Origin: Pseudorhodoplanes sinuspersici | Lineage (GTDB): Bacteria > Pseudomonadota > Alphaproteobacteria > Rhizobiales > Xanthobacteraceae | Assembly: GCF_002119765.1 (NCBI RefSeq) | Contig: NZ_CP021112.1 | Coordinates: 986,501 to 1,050,500 of the forward strand | DNA length: 64,000 nt | Direction of reading: 5' to 3' | Translations under genes and position numbers: made by a program | The notes under the pieces: model-generated | Database searches by the model: none | What the model saw: the letters and a program-made list of their open reading frames with translations, nothing else | Told to the model about the DNA's origin: nothing | In this document: positions 16,382 to 25,054 of the stretch, piece by piece | Layout: every line of letters starts with the position of its first letter | How positions within the stretch are numbered: position 1 is the first letter of the stretch

Positions 16382-17047
16382 CTATGGGAGGGCGATCAGC
16401 ACCGGCAGCACGCCTTCCGATTGCAAGTGTTTACAGAGTTGGGCCAGCGGTACGGCAAGCAGAAAAAGCAACGCATCGAAAAATGTCATGTACACCCGAT
16501 GCGGATAAATCGTGAGGGTCTCTTCATCGCGCCATAACGATATGTCAGGCACAAAGCGGGGAACGCGCCTGAAATAGGTGGGAAATTGACGGCGATGCTT
16601 TCGCAACAACAGTCGCTCTTCATGTTGAGCCACAACAGCGAAAACCGAATACGCGACAAGTGCACACAAAAACGCGATAGTGGCGCTCCCAACTTGAGCA
16701 CCGATGCCCGCCGCTCCGACGATCGAGAAAGAGTAGAGCGGATTTCTCATGATTGAGTATGGACCTGTATCGACCAGATCGATACCCTTACGGCCTCCTA
16801 TATAGAAAGAGGACCAAGTCCGGCCAATGATGCATATGGCGATCAGAAGGAGGCCGCCCCACTCGATGGCTTTACGAGCAAACGCATCTAGAGAATAGCT
16901 GGGCTCCGCAAGCGCAAAGAGAAGAATTCCAACTGCAACAAACGCGGCGAGAACGATTTTACGCCCGGTCTGCAGCGCTCCGAGATCCAAACCAGGACAA
17001 ACCAGAGGCCGCCTTATCATTTGAGCGCGACCCTTGCATCTGCCCAT
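16382..17047 (-). CDS. Isoprenylcysteine-methyltransferase-like membrane protein
   Basis: A polytopic membrane protein of up to 221 residues from the ICMT/PEMT-like methyltransferase group. Helices include VLAAFVAVGILLFALA, EWGGLLLIAICIIG and FSIVGAAGIGAQVG. The S-adenosylmethionine-binding signature is GPYSIMRNPLYSF followed later by EERLLLRKHRRQFPTYFRRV. The C-terminus has one more hydrophobic stretch (FDALLFLLAVPLAQL). An internal ATG at 17020 behind AAGGG may be the true start. The substrate, lipid or prenylated protein, is unknown. Confidence 0.75.
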   Translation of the reverse strand: MGRCKGRAQMIRRPLVCPGLDLGALQTGRKIVLAAFVAVGILLFALAEPSYSLDAFARKAIEWGGLLLIAICIIGRTWSSFYIGGRKGIDLVDTGPYSIMRNPLYSFSIVGAAGIGAQVGSATIAFLCALVAYSVFAVVAQHEERLLLRKHRRQFPTYFRRVPRFVPDISLWRDEETLTIYPHRVYMTFFDALLFLLAVPLAQLCKHLQSEGVLPVLIALP

Positions 17048-17292
17048 TCAGAGATAATGCCTGGCCTTTTCAGGGCCGCGCGCCATGCCGCATCCTCTAT
17101 CATGGCTCGGACAAACACTCGGAGAATACGTTGTTGCCTTACAAAACGAACCGGTCTGCGCATTCTTCTCGTTGCCTTCAATCGCTTTCCAACCTTTCTG
17201 GCACGAGATCCTGTGCAGCGAATGTCAGGCGTGTGTCTTAAGATGTCTGTGCGCTTTCAGTCCAATCGCAACAGAGATACAGAACCGGCAGA

Positions 17293-17544
17293 TCACATCT
17301 GATGGGTCACGATTATCTGACGATCAGACTTATCCTTGGGTGACCGCCAGACATTCTCGCGCCAGGCGGATACGCTTCCGGTTGCGGCAATACTCTTATC
17401 GAGCTGAGTTTTTTCTACTGGTGCGGCCATGACCGTCATTGCCGCCGAGGGTCCTTGCGCGTAGGCCGCAGAATTGAGGAACAGGAAAAACGAAGTGCAA
17501 GCAGCCGCATCAGCCGGTGTTCGGCAACAGCAATCATCCTGCAT
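17293..17544 (-). pseudogene. N-terminal remnant of an RND efflux adaptor (HlyD/MFP)
   Basis: The 83-codon frame starts like a secreted RND periplasmic adaptor: signal-like SFFLFLNSAAYAQG, then AAPVEKTQLDKSIAATGSVS and AWREN, the usual entry to the first beta-strand. After AWREN the family pattern is lost and a stop follows, so the barrel and lipoyl domains are missing. Its position beside an OmpR/EnvZ-type pair fits a former RND operon controlled by that system. Confidence 0.6.
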
Positions 17545-17670
17545 TTCCCTCTACACTCGTTGACCTTGGGATGCTTGTTAGCCGGGCCCCTGGACAGGTG
17601 CAGATGCCCATAAACCAAACGCTTTGCTCGCATAGGGCAATTCGTGTCTAACTGTCTTGGCCGCGACCAA

Positions 17671-17720
17671 TTTGTGTCGAAATGTTTCTGGAGAGATCGC
17701 GAGACGCAATTTGTTACAAA
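17671..17720. promoter_or_regulatory. Paired operator-like element, copy B
   Basis: TTTGTGTCGAAA at 17671-17682 and palindrome TTTGTTACAAA at 17710-17720 lie 67 bases upstream of the response regulator start. Content and spacing match copy A at 16055-16103. An autoregulatory site for the response regulator is the simplest reading. Confidence 0.5.
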
Positions 17721-17786
17721 TGACGGCTTCCTTCGACCGTACTTCGCGGTAAAAGTGCGCCCCTAAGCCAGTGCCGAACAACACTT

Positions 17787-18518
17787 ATGAGTACACACAC
17801 GCCGCAAATCCTGGTGGTCGACGACGATCCGGAAATCCGAAAACTGCTCGCGCGCTATATCGAAGGGCAGGCATTTCGCGTTCTATTAGCGTCGAGCTGC
17901 CGCGAACTCCGTGAGCGCATTGCGACCAATAAAATCGATCTTATCGTTCTGGACGTGATGCTGCCGGATGGGTCGGGCCTCGACGCCTGCCGAGATTTGA
18001 AAGCAGAACGAAACACAATCCCCATCATTCTGCTGACCGCTCTCAAGGAGGATATCGATCGTATCGTCGGCCTGGAGATGGGAGCCGACGACTATCTCGG
18101 CAAACCGTTCAACCCGCGTGAATTGGTGGCACGGATTCGCGCCGTCCTGCGACGCCGTTCCGAGACGACCTCGCAAGCTCCGACCTCAAAGGTGTATCAA
18201 TTCGAAGGATTGATCGCGGACCCGCAAACGCGCAGCGTCGTGGACCCTCAAGGCAACGCTATCGAATTGACAGGTGCTGAATTCGATCTGCTGCAGACAT
18301 TCCTGGACCGACCTGGACGCGTGCTCTCGCGGGATCAGCTTCTGGATCTCACGCATGGCCGTGACGGGGGCGACGTGCTCGATCGCTCGATCGACGTCCT
18401 GATCAGCCGCCTCCGGCGCAAGTTGGACGCCTCGGGGGCAACACGCCTGTTCAAGACTGTTCGCAACGGCGGATATCAGCTGGTCGTGAAGGTCGAGTTG
18501 CAGGACTCTCCATCATGA
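17787..18518 (+). CDS. OmpR-family response regulator
   Basis: A 243-residue regulator with an N-terminal receiver domain: acidic DDD near residues 12-14, phospho-acceptor Asp56 in IVLDVMLP, the conserved threonine in LLTAL and the lysine in GKPF. The C-terminal winged helix (ELTGAEFDLLQTFLDRPGRV, LDRSIDVLISRLRRKL) is OmpR/PhoB-type. It overlaps the sensor kinase by four bases (ATGA). A paired operator-like element precedes it. An efflux-adaptor remnant next door suggests it once controlled an RND pump. Confidence 0.95.
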   Translation: MSTHTPQILVVDDDPEIRKLLARYIEGQAFRVLLASSCRELRERIATNKIDLIVLDVMLPDGSGLDACRDLKAERNTIPIILLTALKEDIDRIVGLEMGADDYLGKPFNPRELVARIRAVLRRRSETTSQAPTSKVYQFEGLIADPQTRSVVDPQGNAIELTGAEFDLLQTFLDRPGRVLSRDQLLDLTHGRDGGDVLDRSIDVLISRLRRKLDASGATRLFKTVRNGGYQLVVKVELQDSPS

Positions 18519-19753
18519 CCACGTTGCGAGCCAAACTTGCCATGCTCGTTGCCATTGTGATCATTGCGATGGTCAGCATCATAACGGGCGTGCTCATCTA
18601 CCTGCTGAGACCGCCGAATGAACGGCAAGCAATCGGTCCCATGGCCGAGCAGGTTCAATTGCTGGTGGGAATAGCGCGCGCTGCGCCGGCATTGGTGCCG
18701 ATCCAGCAAAAACCAGCCGAAGGCGAGGTCGAGACGGAGGTAACCTCCTGGCTACGCGAAACGTTGAAAGCGCGGGGAGTGCCACGCGATGTCCTAGTGT
18801 CTCGAAATCTCCGCGATCTGCCTATGCTGTCTATTCCTCTCGACCAAGGCTGGCTTGTTACACAACTCACCGACCTACCCCCGCCGGGCGGAGTTTTTAA
18901 TATAGTTCTGATGTGGCTCGCGCTAATTGCCCTTGGCGCGATCGCGATCGCGCTCTTCTTCGCCCACCGGATGGTCAAGCCTCTCGTCCTGCTTGAAAGA
19001 GCGATCGAGTCGGTGGGGCCGGACGCCCTGCTGCCCGAGCTTGCGATCAAGGGGCCGGCGGAGGTACGGGTCGCCGCTAAGGCACTCAATTCCCTGTCCT
19101 CCCGTCTCAAAGAGGCGATGGAGAGCAGAATGCGCCTTGTGGCCGCCGCTGGACATGACTTGCGGACGCCAATCACGCGCATGCGCCTGAGGGCAGAGTT
19201 CGTCGAAGACGATGACGACCGCGCAATGTGGCTCAAAGACATCGACGAACTCGCACGGATTGCGGACAGTGCGATCCTCCTCGTGCGGGAAGAGGCCGGG
19301 AAGTCCGCACCAGAGTCTCTCAGGCTCGACACGCTGATTTCGGAGCTCGCGGACGAGCTGCGGGCATTGTCATATGACGTCACGCTCACCGGCACCGCCG
19401 AGGCGATCGTGCGGGCAAACCGAACCAGCCTCAATCGCGCATTTCGCAATTTGATCATTAACGCCGCTACCCACGGGAAGCGGGCGCGCATCGCCGTCGA
19501 AAGCACGCCTTCAGAGGCGCGCGTTGTCATCGAAGATGATGGACCAGGGATTCCGCAGGATCTGCTTGGGCAAGTGTTCGAGCCATTCTTCCGCGCTCAC
19601 CCTGCGCGCACAAAGAATATCGATGGCGCAGGGCTGGGTCTGACGATCGCATATGAGATTGTGCAGCGCACCGGTGGTACCATCACGATAGAAAATGGTC
19701 CATTGTCTGGCTTGCTCCAGATTGTGAAGCTGCCGGTTTACCAAAAACGATAA
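18515..19753 (+). CDS. EnvZ-type sensor histidine kinase
   Basis: A 412-residue inner-membrane kinase. The first membrane helix is at residues 8-31, the periplasmic domain at about 32-127, the second helix at about 128-150, and HAMP follows. The phospho-acceptor is His214 in AAAGHDLRTPITR. The ATPase domain shows the N-box NLIINAATHG near 312-321, DDGPGIP near 341-347 and GAGLGLTIAYEIV. All key residues are present. The signal is unknown; the compact periplasmic loop resembles EnvZ-like sensors. Confidence 0.94.
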   Translation: MTTLRAKLAMLVAIVIIAMVSIITGVLIYLLRPPNERQAIGPMAEQVQLLVGIARAAPALVPIQQKPAEGEVETEVTSWLRETLKARGVPRDVLVSRNLRDLPMLSIPLDQGWLVTQLTDLPPPGGVFNIVLMWLALIALGAIAIALFFAHRMVKPLVLLERAIESVGPDALLPELAIKGPAEVRVAAKALNSLSSRLKEAMESRMRLVAAAGHDLRTPITRMRLRAEFVEDDDDRAMWLKDIDELARIADSAILLVREEAGKSAPESLRLDTLISELADELRALSYDVTLTGTAEAIVRANRTSLNRAFRNLIINAATHGKRARIAVESTPSEARVVIEDDGPGIPQDLLGQVFEPFFRAHPARTKNIDGAGLGLTIAYEIVQRTGGTITIENGPLSGLLQIVKLPVYQKR

Positions 19754-19763
19754 TCAAATTCTG

Positions 19764-20083
19764 TCTCTCGATAGGGTTTCACCGAGTGAAACGCTGTTTT
19801 GCCATCCAGACGGAAAGCCCATTCTCAGCTTCAAGAATAGCTTTCAGCAAGCGCTCAAACGTGTGGGCATCCTCTACGGGTCCAACGGGATGAAGCGAGC
19901 CCCCTACTCGCTCCGGCACACCTAAGCCACGATGAGATTGTCGGAGGGCGTCAGCGTCTTTCAGCTAGCGGCTAACATGGGCACCTCGGTCGAGATGATC
20001 GAAAAGTTTTACGGTAAAAAAGCGGGTGCGCGATCCGAAGTCAGCGACGGAGCTGACGAAATGGTAACAGCGACCGCCGCCTG
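19764..20083 (+). pseudogene. C-terminal remnant of a tyrosine recombinase
   Basis: In frame from 19764 the sequence reads LFCHPDGKPILSFKNSFQQA, YSLRHT, a TAA stop, then ATMRLSEGVSVFQLAANMGT and SVEMIEKFYGKK. This is the catalytic C-terminus of a phage-type integrase, with Arg-His in LRHT and the nucleophile tyrosine in KFYG. The stop sits where LRHTYAT is usual, so TAC to TAA is likely. The N-terminal half is absent. A past integration event next to the kinase gene is implied. Confidence 0.8.
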
Positions 20084-20215
20084 ATTCAGCGGCTGATCCC
20101 TCGGGACCGGCCGTTTGTCGCTATAGCGTTCGTTTACATTCTCATTAGCATTTCTCGTCAGATTGAATATCGCCGGACCAACGTTTGGAGCGAGACGCAA
20201 TCCTTGCTGCGACCC

Positions 20216-21397
20216 TTACTTGCCACCAAGCGCACGGTAGATCTTCTGACCGGCGCGGCCCGTCGGCTGCATGCCGAAATGCTTCTCTGCTTCCATAATG
20301 GCCTCGCGTGTCGCCGGGCCGATTTTCCCGTCTGTCTTTTCAAGGTCATAACCGCTCGCCAATAGCAGCTTTTGCAGATGGAGACGCTTGGCGCGCGAGA
20401 GGCCGGCATCGTCGGTTGGCCAAGCCGTCCTCAGTGATGGATAGCCGGCGAGCCGGTCCGCGAGATAGGAGACGGAGATGGCGTAGGATTCGGCGTGATT
20501 GTAAGCATAAATCGCGTTGAAGTTGCGGAAGACAAGGAAGCCTGGCCCCTGACGTCCAGCAGGCAGGAGAAGGCCGGCTTGAGCACCGCCGGAAAGCGGA
20601 GCTCCGTCCGCACGCATCACGCCACGGCGCGCCCAGGTAGACAAAGCTGCCTTGTTTTTGCGTCCCGTCGGGCCGACGTAGCCCGGTGGGACTTTCACTT
20701 CAATCATCCAGGACTCGCCGCGCCGCCAGCCAGCGCGTTTCAGATAATTGGCCGTCGAGCCCAACGCATCGGCAACGGAGTTGACGAGATCGCGCCGTCC
20801 GTCGCCGTCGAAATCAACGGCGAGACGCCGATAAGTGGACGGAATGAACTGCGTCTGTCCGAACGCACCGGCCCACGACCCTTGGAGCTTGCCGAGTTCG
20901 AGATCGCCACGATCGACAAGCTTCAACGCAGCAATCAGCTCCCCGCGCCAGAAGGCCGTTCGACGTTCTCCTTGGCATGCAAGAGTCACCAGAGCATGCG
21001 GCAAAAAATGATCACCGACTTCCCGTCCATAGTCGGTTTCAATGCCCCAAACCGCTGCAATCACGTGGCGGTTGACACCGTAACGCTGCTCTGCCGATCG
21101 CAAGACGCGATCGTACTTCTGCATCATGTCACGACCGTCCTTAATGCGCTGCTCGTCTACCAGAAAGCCGAGATAGTCCCAGATCGGCGTGTTAAATTCT
21201 GGCTTGAGCGCTGACAGCCGCAGAACCTTTTCGTCCGGTTGTCTAAGACTGAGCGCGCGGGACGCGAGGGAATGGCTGACGCCAGCCTTGACTGCTGTCG
21301 CCCTCAAGCCAGCGACACACGATGAGAAACTCGCGGCGGCTGCCGAGTGACCGACCCACATGACCGATAGCATCGCAACCAGGATCGTCACCCGCAT
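20216..21397 (-). CDS. MltB-type lytic murein transglycosylase
   Basis: A 393-residue periplasmic enzyme that cuts glycan strands of peptidoglycan, forming 1,6-anhydro ends. The signal peptide is residues 1-21. The SLT_2 domain has its catalytic glutamate near residue 120 in AAVWGIETDYGRE, and GAFGQTQFIPSTY and DFDGDGRRDL are hallmark motifs. A peptidoglycan-binding domain fills the last 70 residues (LQKLLLASGYDLEKTDGKIG). No lipobox is present, so it is soluble. It is followed by a second, different transglycosylase on the same strand. Confidence 0.93.
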   Translation of the reverse strand: MRVTILVAMLSVMWVGHSAAAASFSSCVAGLRATAVKAGVSHSLASRALSLRQPDEKVLRLSALKPEFNTPIWDYLGFLVDEQRIKDGRDMMQKYDRVLRSAEQRYGVNRHVIAAVWGIETDYGREVGDHFLPHALVTLACQGERRTAFWRGELIAALKLVDRGDLELGKLQGSWAGAFGQTQFIPSTYRRLAVDFDGDGRRDLVNSVADALGSTANYLKRAGWRRGESWMIEVKVPPGYVGPTGRKNKAALSTWARRGVMRADGAPLSGGAQAGLLLPAGRQGPGFLVFRNFNAIYAYNHAESYAISVSYLADRLAGYPSLRTAWPTDDAGLSRAKRLHLQKLLLASGYDLEKTDGKIGPATREAIMEAEKHFGMQPTGRAGQKIYRALGGK

Positions 21398-21446
21398 GTC
21401 TGCTCCATTCGAATATTGGATGTTTCCTTTTTATGGAAGATGGGGC

Positions 21447-23717
21447 CTACCCCTGCATCCCGCGCATGTCGGCCTCGATAGTGAGCCGTGCCGGACGCTC
21501 GAATCGCGACCGGTACACCTGCAGGTTCTCCATCACACGCTGCACATAGATGCGCGTCTCCGTGAACGGGATGCGCTCGACCCAGTCGACGACGTCCACA
21601 TTCGGGTTGCGCGGATCGCCGTAGCGCTTCGTCCATTCCTTGACGCGCCCGCGCCCTGCATTATAGCCAACAAAGGCAAGGACGTGATTGCCGTCATACG
21701 TATTGACGAGGTCGGCGATTTCGGCCGCCCCCATCTGCACATTGTAGCTGGGATCGTTCAGAAGCCGTTTGGGGTCGAACTTGATTCTCAATCGGCGCGC
21801 GATGGTACGCCCCGTGGCGGGCATCACCTGCATCAACCCCTTCGCCTTCGCGGCCGAAACGACACGCGGGTTGAAGGCGCTTTCCGCCCGTGCAATCGCG
21901 TAGACAAGGCTCTTGTCCGCTTTTGGTCCGATGGGGGCGTATTTGGGCAGGCCGACATTTGGGAACGCATACTGATCGAAAGCAAATCCACGCGCCAGCG
22001 CGCTTCTGCCAAGATACAACATGGCGCGCGCGTCCTTATGCCTGGCGGCCGTCTCGGCAATGAGCGTCAGCACGGCTGCGTCGCCGACGCGATTGAGATC
22101 GGCGACGAACGGGACCACGAGATCGCGGTTGCCGGTCGCGTAAAGCAGCTCAACCGCACGCACCAGATCGACATTACGTAAGGCTGCGCGCCGCATACTG
22201 TCCAAGGCCGGTGGTCGGCGCACCAGAATTCCGCGGCGTCCAAGGCGGGCGCGCGCAAGTTGGCCGTAATACGCCGCCGAATGCTCTGCCGCCGACTCGT
22301 AGTACCGGCGCGCATCGCTACCGCGGCCAGCAGCTTCGGCAGCGCGTCCGAGCCAATAGCCGGCGCGAGCGAGCGACGTCGGGTGCGTCGTGATCTGCGG
22401 GATGCGGGCGAAATGCTTTGCCGCCGAGCGCGGATCGTTGAGAAACCGCAGCGCGATCCACCCCGCCGTGAACGGATGGTCGACGCGGAGGCCTTCCTTC
22501 GACGGAAGAGCGGCATTGCGGGCGATCCGGTAGGCGATCTGTGCCTTGCCGTCGTCAAGCATTTCCCGCACTAGAATTCGGCGCTCGATCCACCACTTGT
22601 CGGCATCGTGAATGAGACGCGCATCATGCGGCGCCGACAGCATCAATTTGGCAGCTTCGCCGACTTGACCACTCCGCCGAAGCCACTGGACACGCGTAAG
22701 CAGATAGGCGGGATCGTTGCGTGCTGCCTGCGGCACTGCGTTGAGGAGCGTGCCTGCATTCTTCGCCCTTCGGGTGACCGCCGCGCGCGCCTTCACAATA
22801 GCGACTTGGGGGGCGCTGAGACGCTTCGCCGCACGCATTGCAGTATCGAAATCGTTCGCATACAGCCGAATGTGCATGCGCGCCTTATGATCGGCCGTCG
22901 TAAGCAGCGACCCAAATGTCTTCAATACCTGCGCTTCGAGTTGAGCTGAGAAGTTGTCTTCACGCCAAGCAGAGCGAACATATTTCCCGGCCGCAGTGAC
23001 CTTGCCCTGCGCCAGCAGCGCCCGTGCCATCGCCAGCTTGCCGAGCGATCCCAATGGTTCATGATCGGAGAAGAAGGCCAAGACGACACCGGGCTCGCGC
23101 TTCTCGGACCAGAGCCGCGCTTCCGCACGCCGCCGAAACATATCTCGGCTCGGCCAGGCCCCGTTGGCATCCAGGAATGCGGCATAGCGCGCAAAGCTCG
23201 CTGCACTGTCGCCCGAGCGCAACATCACCCATTCCACCAGCTTTCGGCTCACCTCGTCATGGATGTAGTCGCGACGATTGGTCGCTGTGTCGACTTTGCC
23301 GCGAAGAGCGAGACGGATTGCGCGCTTGAGTGCATGAATGTTCGCCTCTGACGAGGCGATTGGTGCATATGCCGGAGGAACGTCGGAAGCCGGGGGTGTG
23401 AGCATCGATGACGTCGATGCCAGCAACCGATTGATCGGGTCAGCAAGTGCCATATTCGGGCGCGAACGCGGAATTGGTATGTGACGGACGGCCTTCAGTC
23501 GGCCTACTGCGCGACGAGATTCCCGTACAACATTACCGCTTCTCGCTACTGCCTTGCGGGAATGGGGCTTGATCTTCGTTTTGCTGCCGGACGTCTTTTG
23601 TGCCGTTGCATGCTTGCCGTCCTTTGGACTACTGGCGGCATGCGAGGTGGCCGCGAGCAGTGCGACGCAAGCAGAAAAAGAAATCGTAGCGAGGTGAGCG
23701 CGAATTGTCTGCGTCAT
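21447..23717 (-). CDS. Soluble lytic transglycosylase (Slt70-like)
   Basis: About 756 residues from ATG 23717, chosen because the signal peptide MTQTIRAHLATISFSACVAL follows; the frame extends upstream without features. A long alpha-helical superhelix (about residues 120-590) precedes the SLT domain. The catalytic glutamate is near residue 612 in ARAESAFNPRVVS, followed by GLMQVMPATG and the AFVGYNAG motif. It degrades peptidoglycan exolytically in the periplasm. It lies about 50 bases upstream of mltB and is likely co-transcribed with it. Confidence 0.93.
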   Translation of the reverse strand: MTQTIRAHLATISFSACVALLAATSHAASSPKDGKHATAQKTSGSKTKIKPHSRKAVARSGNVVRESRRAVGRLKAVRHIPIPRSRPNMALADPINRLLASTSSMLTPPASDVPPAYAPIASSEANIHALKRAIRLALRGKVDTATNRRDYIHDEVSRKLVEWVMLRSGDSAASFARYAAFLDANGAWPSRDMFRRRAEARLWSEKREPGVVLAFFSDHEPLGSLGKLAMARALLAQGKVTAAGKYVRSAWREDNFSAQLEAQVLKTFGSLLTTADHKARMHIRLYANDFDTAMRAAKRLSAPQVAIVKARAAVTRRAKNAGTLLNAVPQAARNDPAYLLTRVQWLRRSGQVGEAAKLMLSAPHDARLIHDADKWWIERRILVREMLDDGKAQIAYRIARNAALPSKEGLRVDHPFTAGWIALRFLNDPRSAAKHFARIPQITTHPTSLARAGYWLGRAAEAAGRGSDARRYYESAAEHSAAYYGQLARARLGRRGILVRRPPALDSMRRAALRNVDLVRAVELLYATGNRDLVVPFVADLNRVGDAAVLTLIAETAARHKDARAMLYLGRSALARGFAFDQYAFPNVGLPKYAPIGPKADKSLVYAIARAESAFNPRVVSAAKAKGLMQVMPATGRTIARRLRIKFDPKRLLNDPSYNVQMGAAEIADLVNTYDGNHVLAFVGYNAGRGRVKEWTKRYGDPRNPNVDVVDWVERIPFTETRIYVQRVMENLQVYRSRFERPARLTIEADMRGMQG

Positions 23718-23848
23718 AAAGTCCCATCTCAGCCGCGCAGCAACGGCTTGGAATTGCGTCAGTCCCCTCCGGGATTCTGCACGAAAGCGTTGATGAAATG
23801 CAAATCCAAGTTGAATTTGCCGCATTTTGATCCTCAACCACGGCAAGG

Positions 23849-24061
23849 ATGGGACAAATGCGGCGACGCACGATGTCAGTGAAACACGCACTCGGCGAAT
23901 TCGATGTGGGCGAGCGCGGTGCGGACTTTCATCATTGGATCGAAACAGTAACAATGCATGCAGACATTGCAGATTCGCAATCAGCTACGATTGCGCTGCG
24001 ATCCCAAAGCAAGAGCTTTGTTCAACCGCCGCAGACGATGCTGCTTGATCCACTCACATGA
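23849..24061 (+). CDS. Possible small protein, unrecognised
   Basis: A 70-codon frame in the 394-base gap between slt and the SGNH gene. The composition is plausible (GEFDVGERGADFHHWIETVT) and AAGG lies just ahead, but there is no domain or signal, and it may be chance. The rest of 23718-24111 shows nothing beyond the divergent promoter region expected here. Confidence 0.2.
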   Translation: MGQMRRRTMSVKHALGEFDVGERGADFHHWIETVTMHADIADSQSATIALRSQSKSFVQPPQTMLLDPLT

Positions 24062-24111
24062 GCAGCAACGTGATGTAACGAATAGGTGCTAAAAACGGGA
24101 GCGTTTCGGGC

Positions 24112-24906
24112 ATGTCTTTTGGTTTTCGAAAATGGCGCAAACACCGACCCAGCTTTTGCTGGCTCTTTATCTTTTGTGCCGTCTCGATTCTCGCTCCGAT
24201 TCAGTCAGCTCACGCTCGCAAGTTGGACAATGCTCATGCCGGGACTATCGCCTTGCTGCAATCGTCGCAGCGATTGCGGATCGGGGTTGTCGGCGATTCC
24301 ATGGCCGGAGATCTTGGGGACGGCATGCAGAAGCTTCTGCGCGACCATGACACACTTAAGGTGATCAGGTTTGCGAAGCCTGCCACTGGCCTCATGCGGG
24401 ACGATGTTTACAACTGGCAAAGCGCCTTGAAGGCATTCATCAGCAAAACAAAACTCAACGCCATCGTCGTCATGATAGGCGGAAACGACCGCCAGTCGAT
24501 TTGGCTGAATGGCCGCAGACTGCCCCGTGGATCAAAAATGTGGCTGACCGAGTATGAACGGCGCGTCGCCCGATTCATGACGACTCTCGCAGCAGTGGAT
24601 GCGAAGGTTTATTGGGTTGGCCTACCGGCGGTCCGATCCGCTTGGATGAGCCGAGACTATCAAGGGCTCAACAGAATTTTCCGTGCACAGGCCAGAAAAC
24701 ATGGGTTCACCTATGTCAGCACCTGGGAGCACTTTCTGGATGAGAGCGGCGGCTATACATCCTTCGGTCATAGCCTCGACGGAGTGAAGCGGCGTCTGCG
24801 CAAAGAGGACGGGATGCATTTCACCAACGATGGTCAACTTCGGCTGGCCGATATTGTCGCCGGTGCGATTGGCCGCGATCTGAGCGAGATCAAGACGGCC
24901 CGCTGA
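24112..24906 (+). CDS. SGNH/GDSL-type hydrolase or acyltransferase, secreted
   Basis: A 264-residue protein with an N-terminal membrane/signal segment (CWLFIFCAVSILAPIQSAHA). The SGNH fold is marked by block I GDSMAGDL (Ser63), block III GGND (Asn125) and block V DGMHF (Asp233, His236), resembling DUF459 proteins. It likely transfers or removes O-acyl groups on a surface glycan in the periplasm. The MBOAT gene follows after 148 bases, the standard partner that moves acyl groups across the membrane. Confidence 0.82.
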   Translation: MSFGFRKWRKHRPSFCWLFIFCAVSILAPIQSAHARKLDNAHAGTIALLQSSQRLRIGVVGDSMAGDLGDGMQKLLRDHDTLKVIRFAKPATGLMRDDVYNWQSALKAFISKTKLNAIVVMIGGNDRQSIWLNGRRLPRGSKMWLTEYERRVARFMTTLAAVDAKVYWVGLPAVRSAWMSRDYQGLNRIFRAQARKHGFTYVSTWEHFLDESGGYTSFGHSLDGVKRRLRKEDGMHFTNDGQLRLADIVAGAIGRDLSEIKTAR

Positions 24907-25054
24907 CGCATTCAGGGAATCAAAGCCGGGGTCGGCGTACTGGGCGATAGTCACACAGGCAAAGCCCATCTACCGGCGCCCGATCAGAGGTTTTGCAGCT
25001 ATGGGCGGCTAGCCCGGCCACGACAAAATCAGCAACGCTCATTCGTCGGTGCTC

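Larger units (their letters stand above)
17048..17786. other. Mostly gene-free region before the two-component operon
   Basis: Apart from the adaptor remnant and the paired operator at 17671-17720, no gene is supported. A plus-strand frame at 17085-17432 contains CSECQAC, but its composition looks random and it has no ribosome site. Confidence 0.5.

Noticed and set aside
17085-17432. Frame with CSECQAC and a later cysteine pair
   Set aside because: Looks like a zinc motif but the rest is random in composition and it crosses the adaptor remnant on the other strand.
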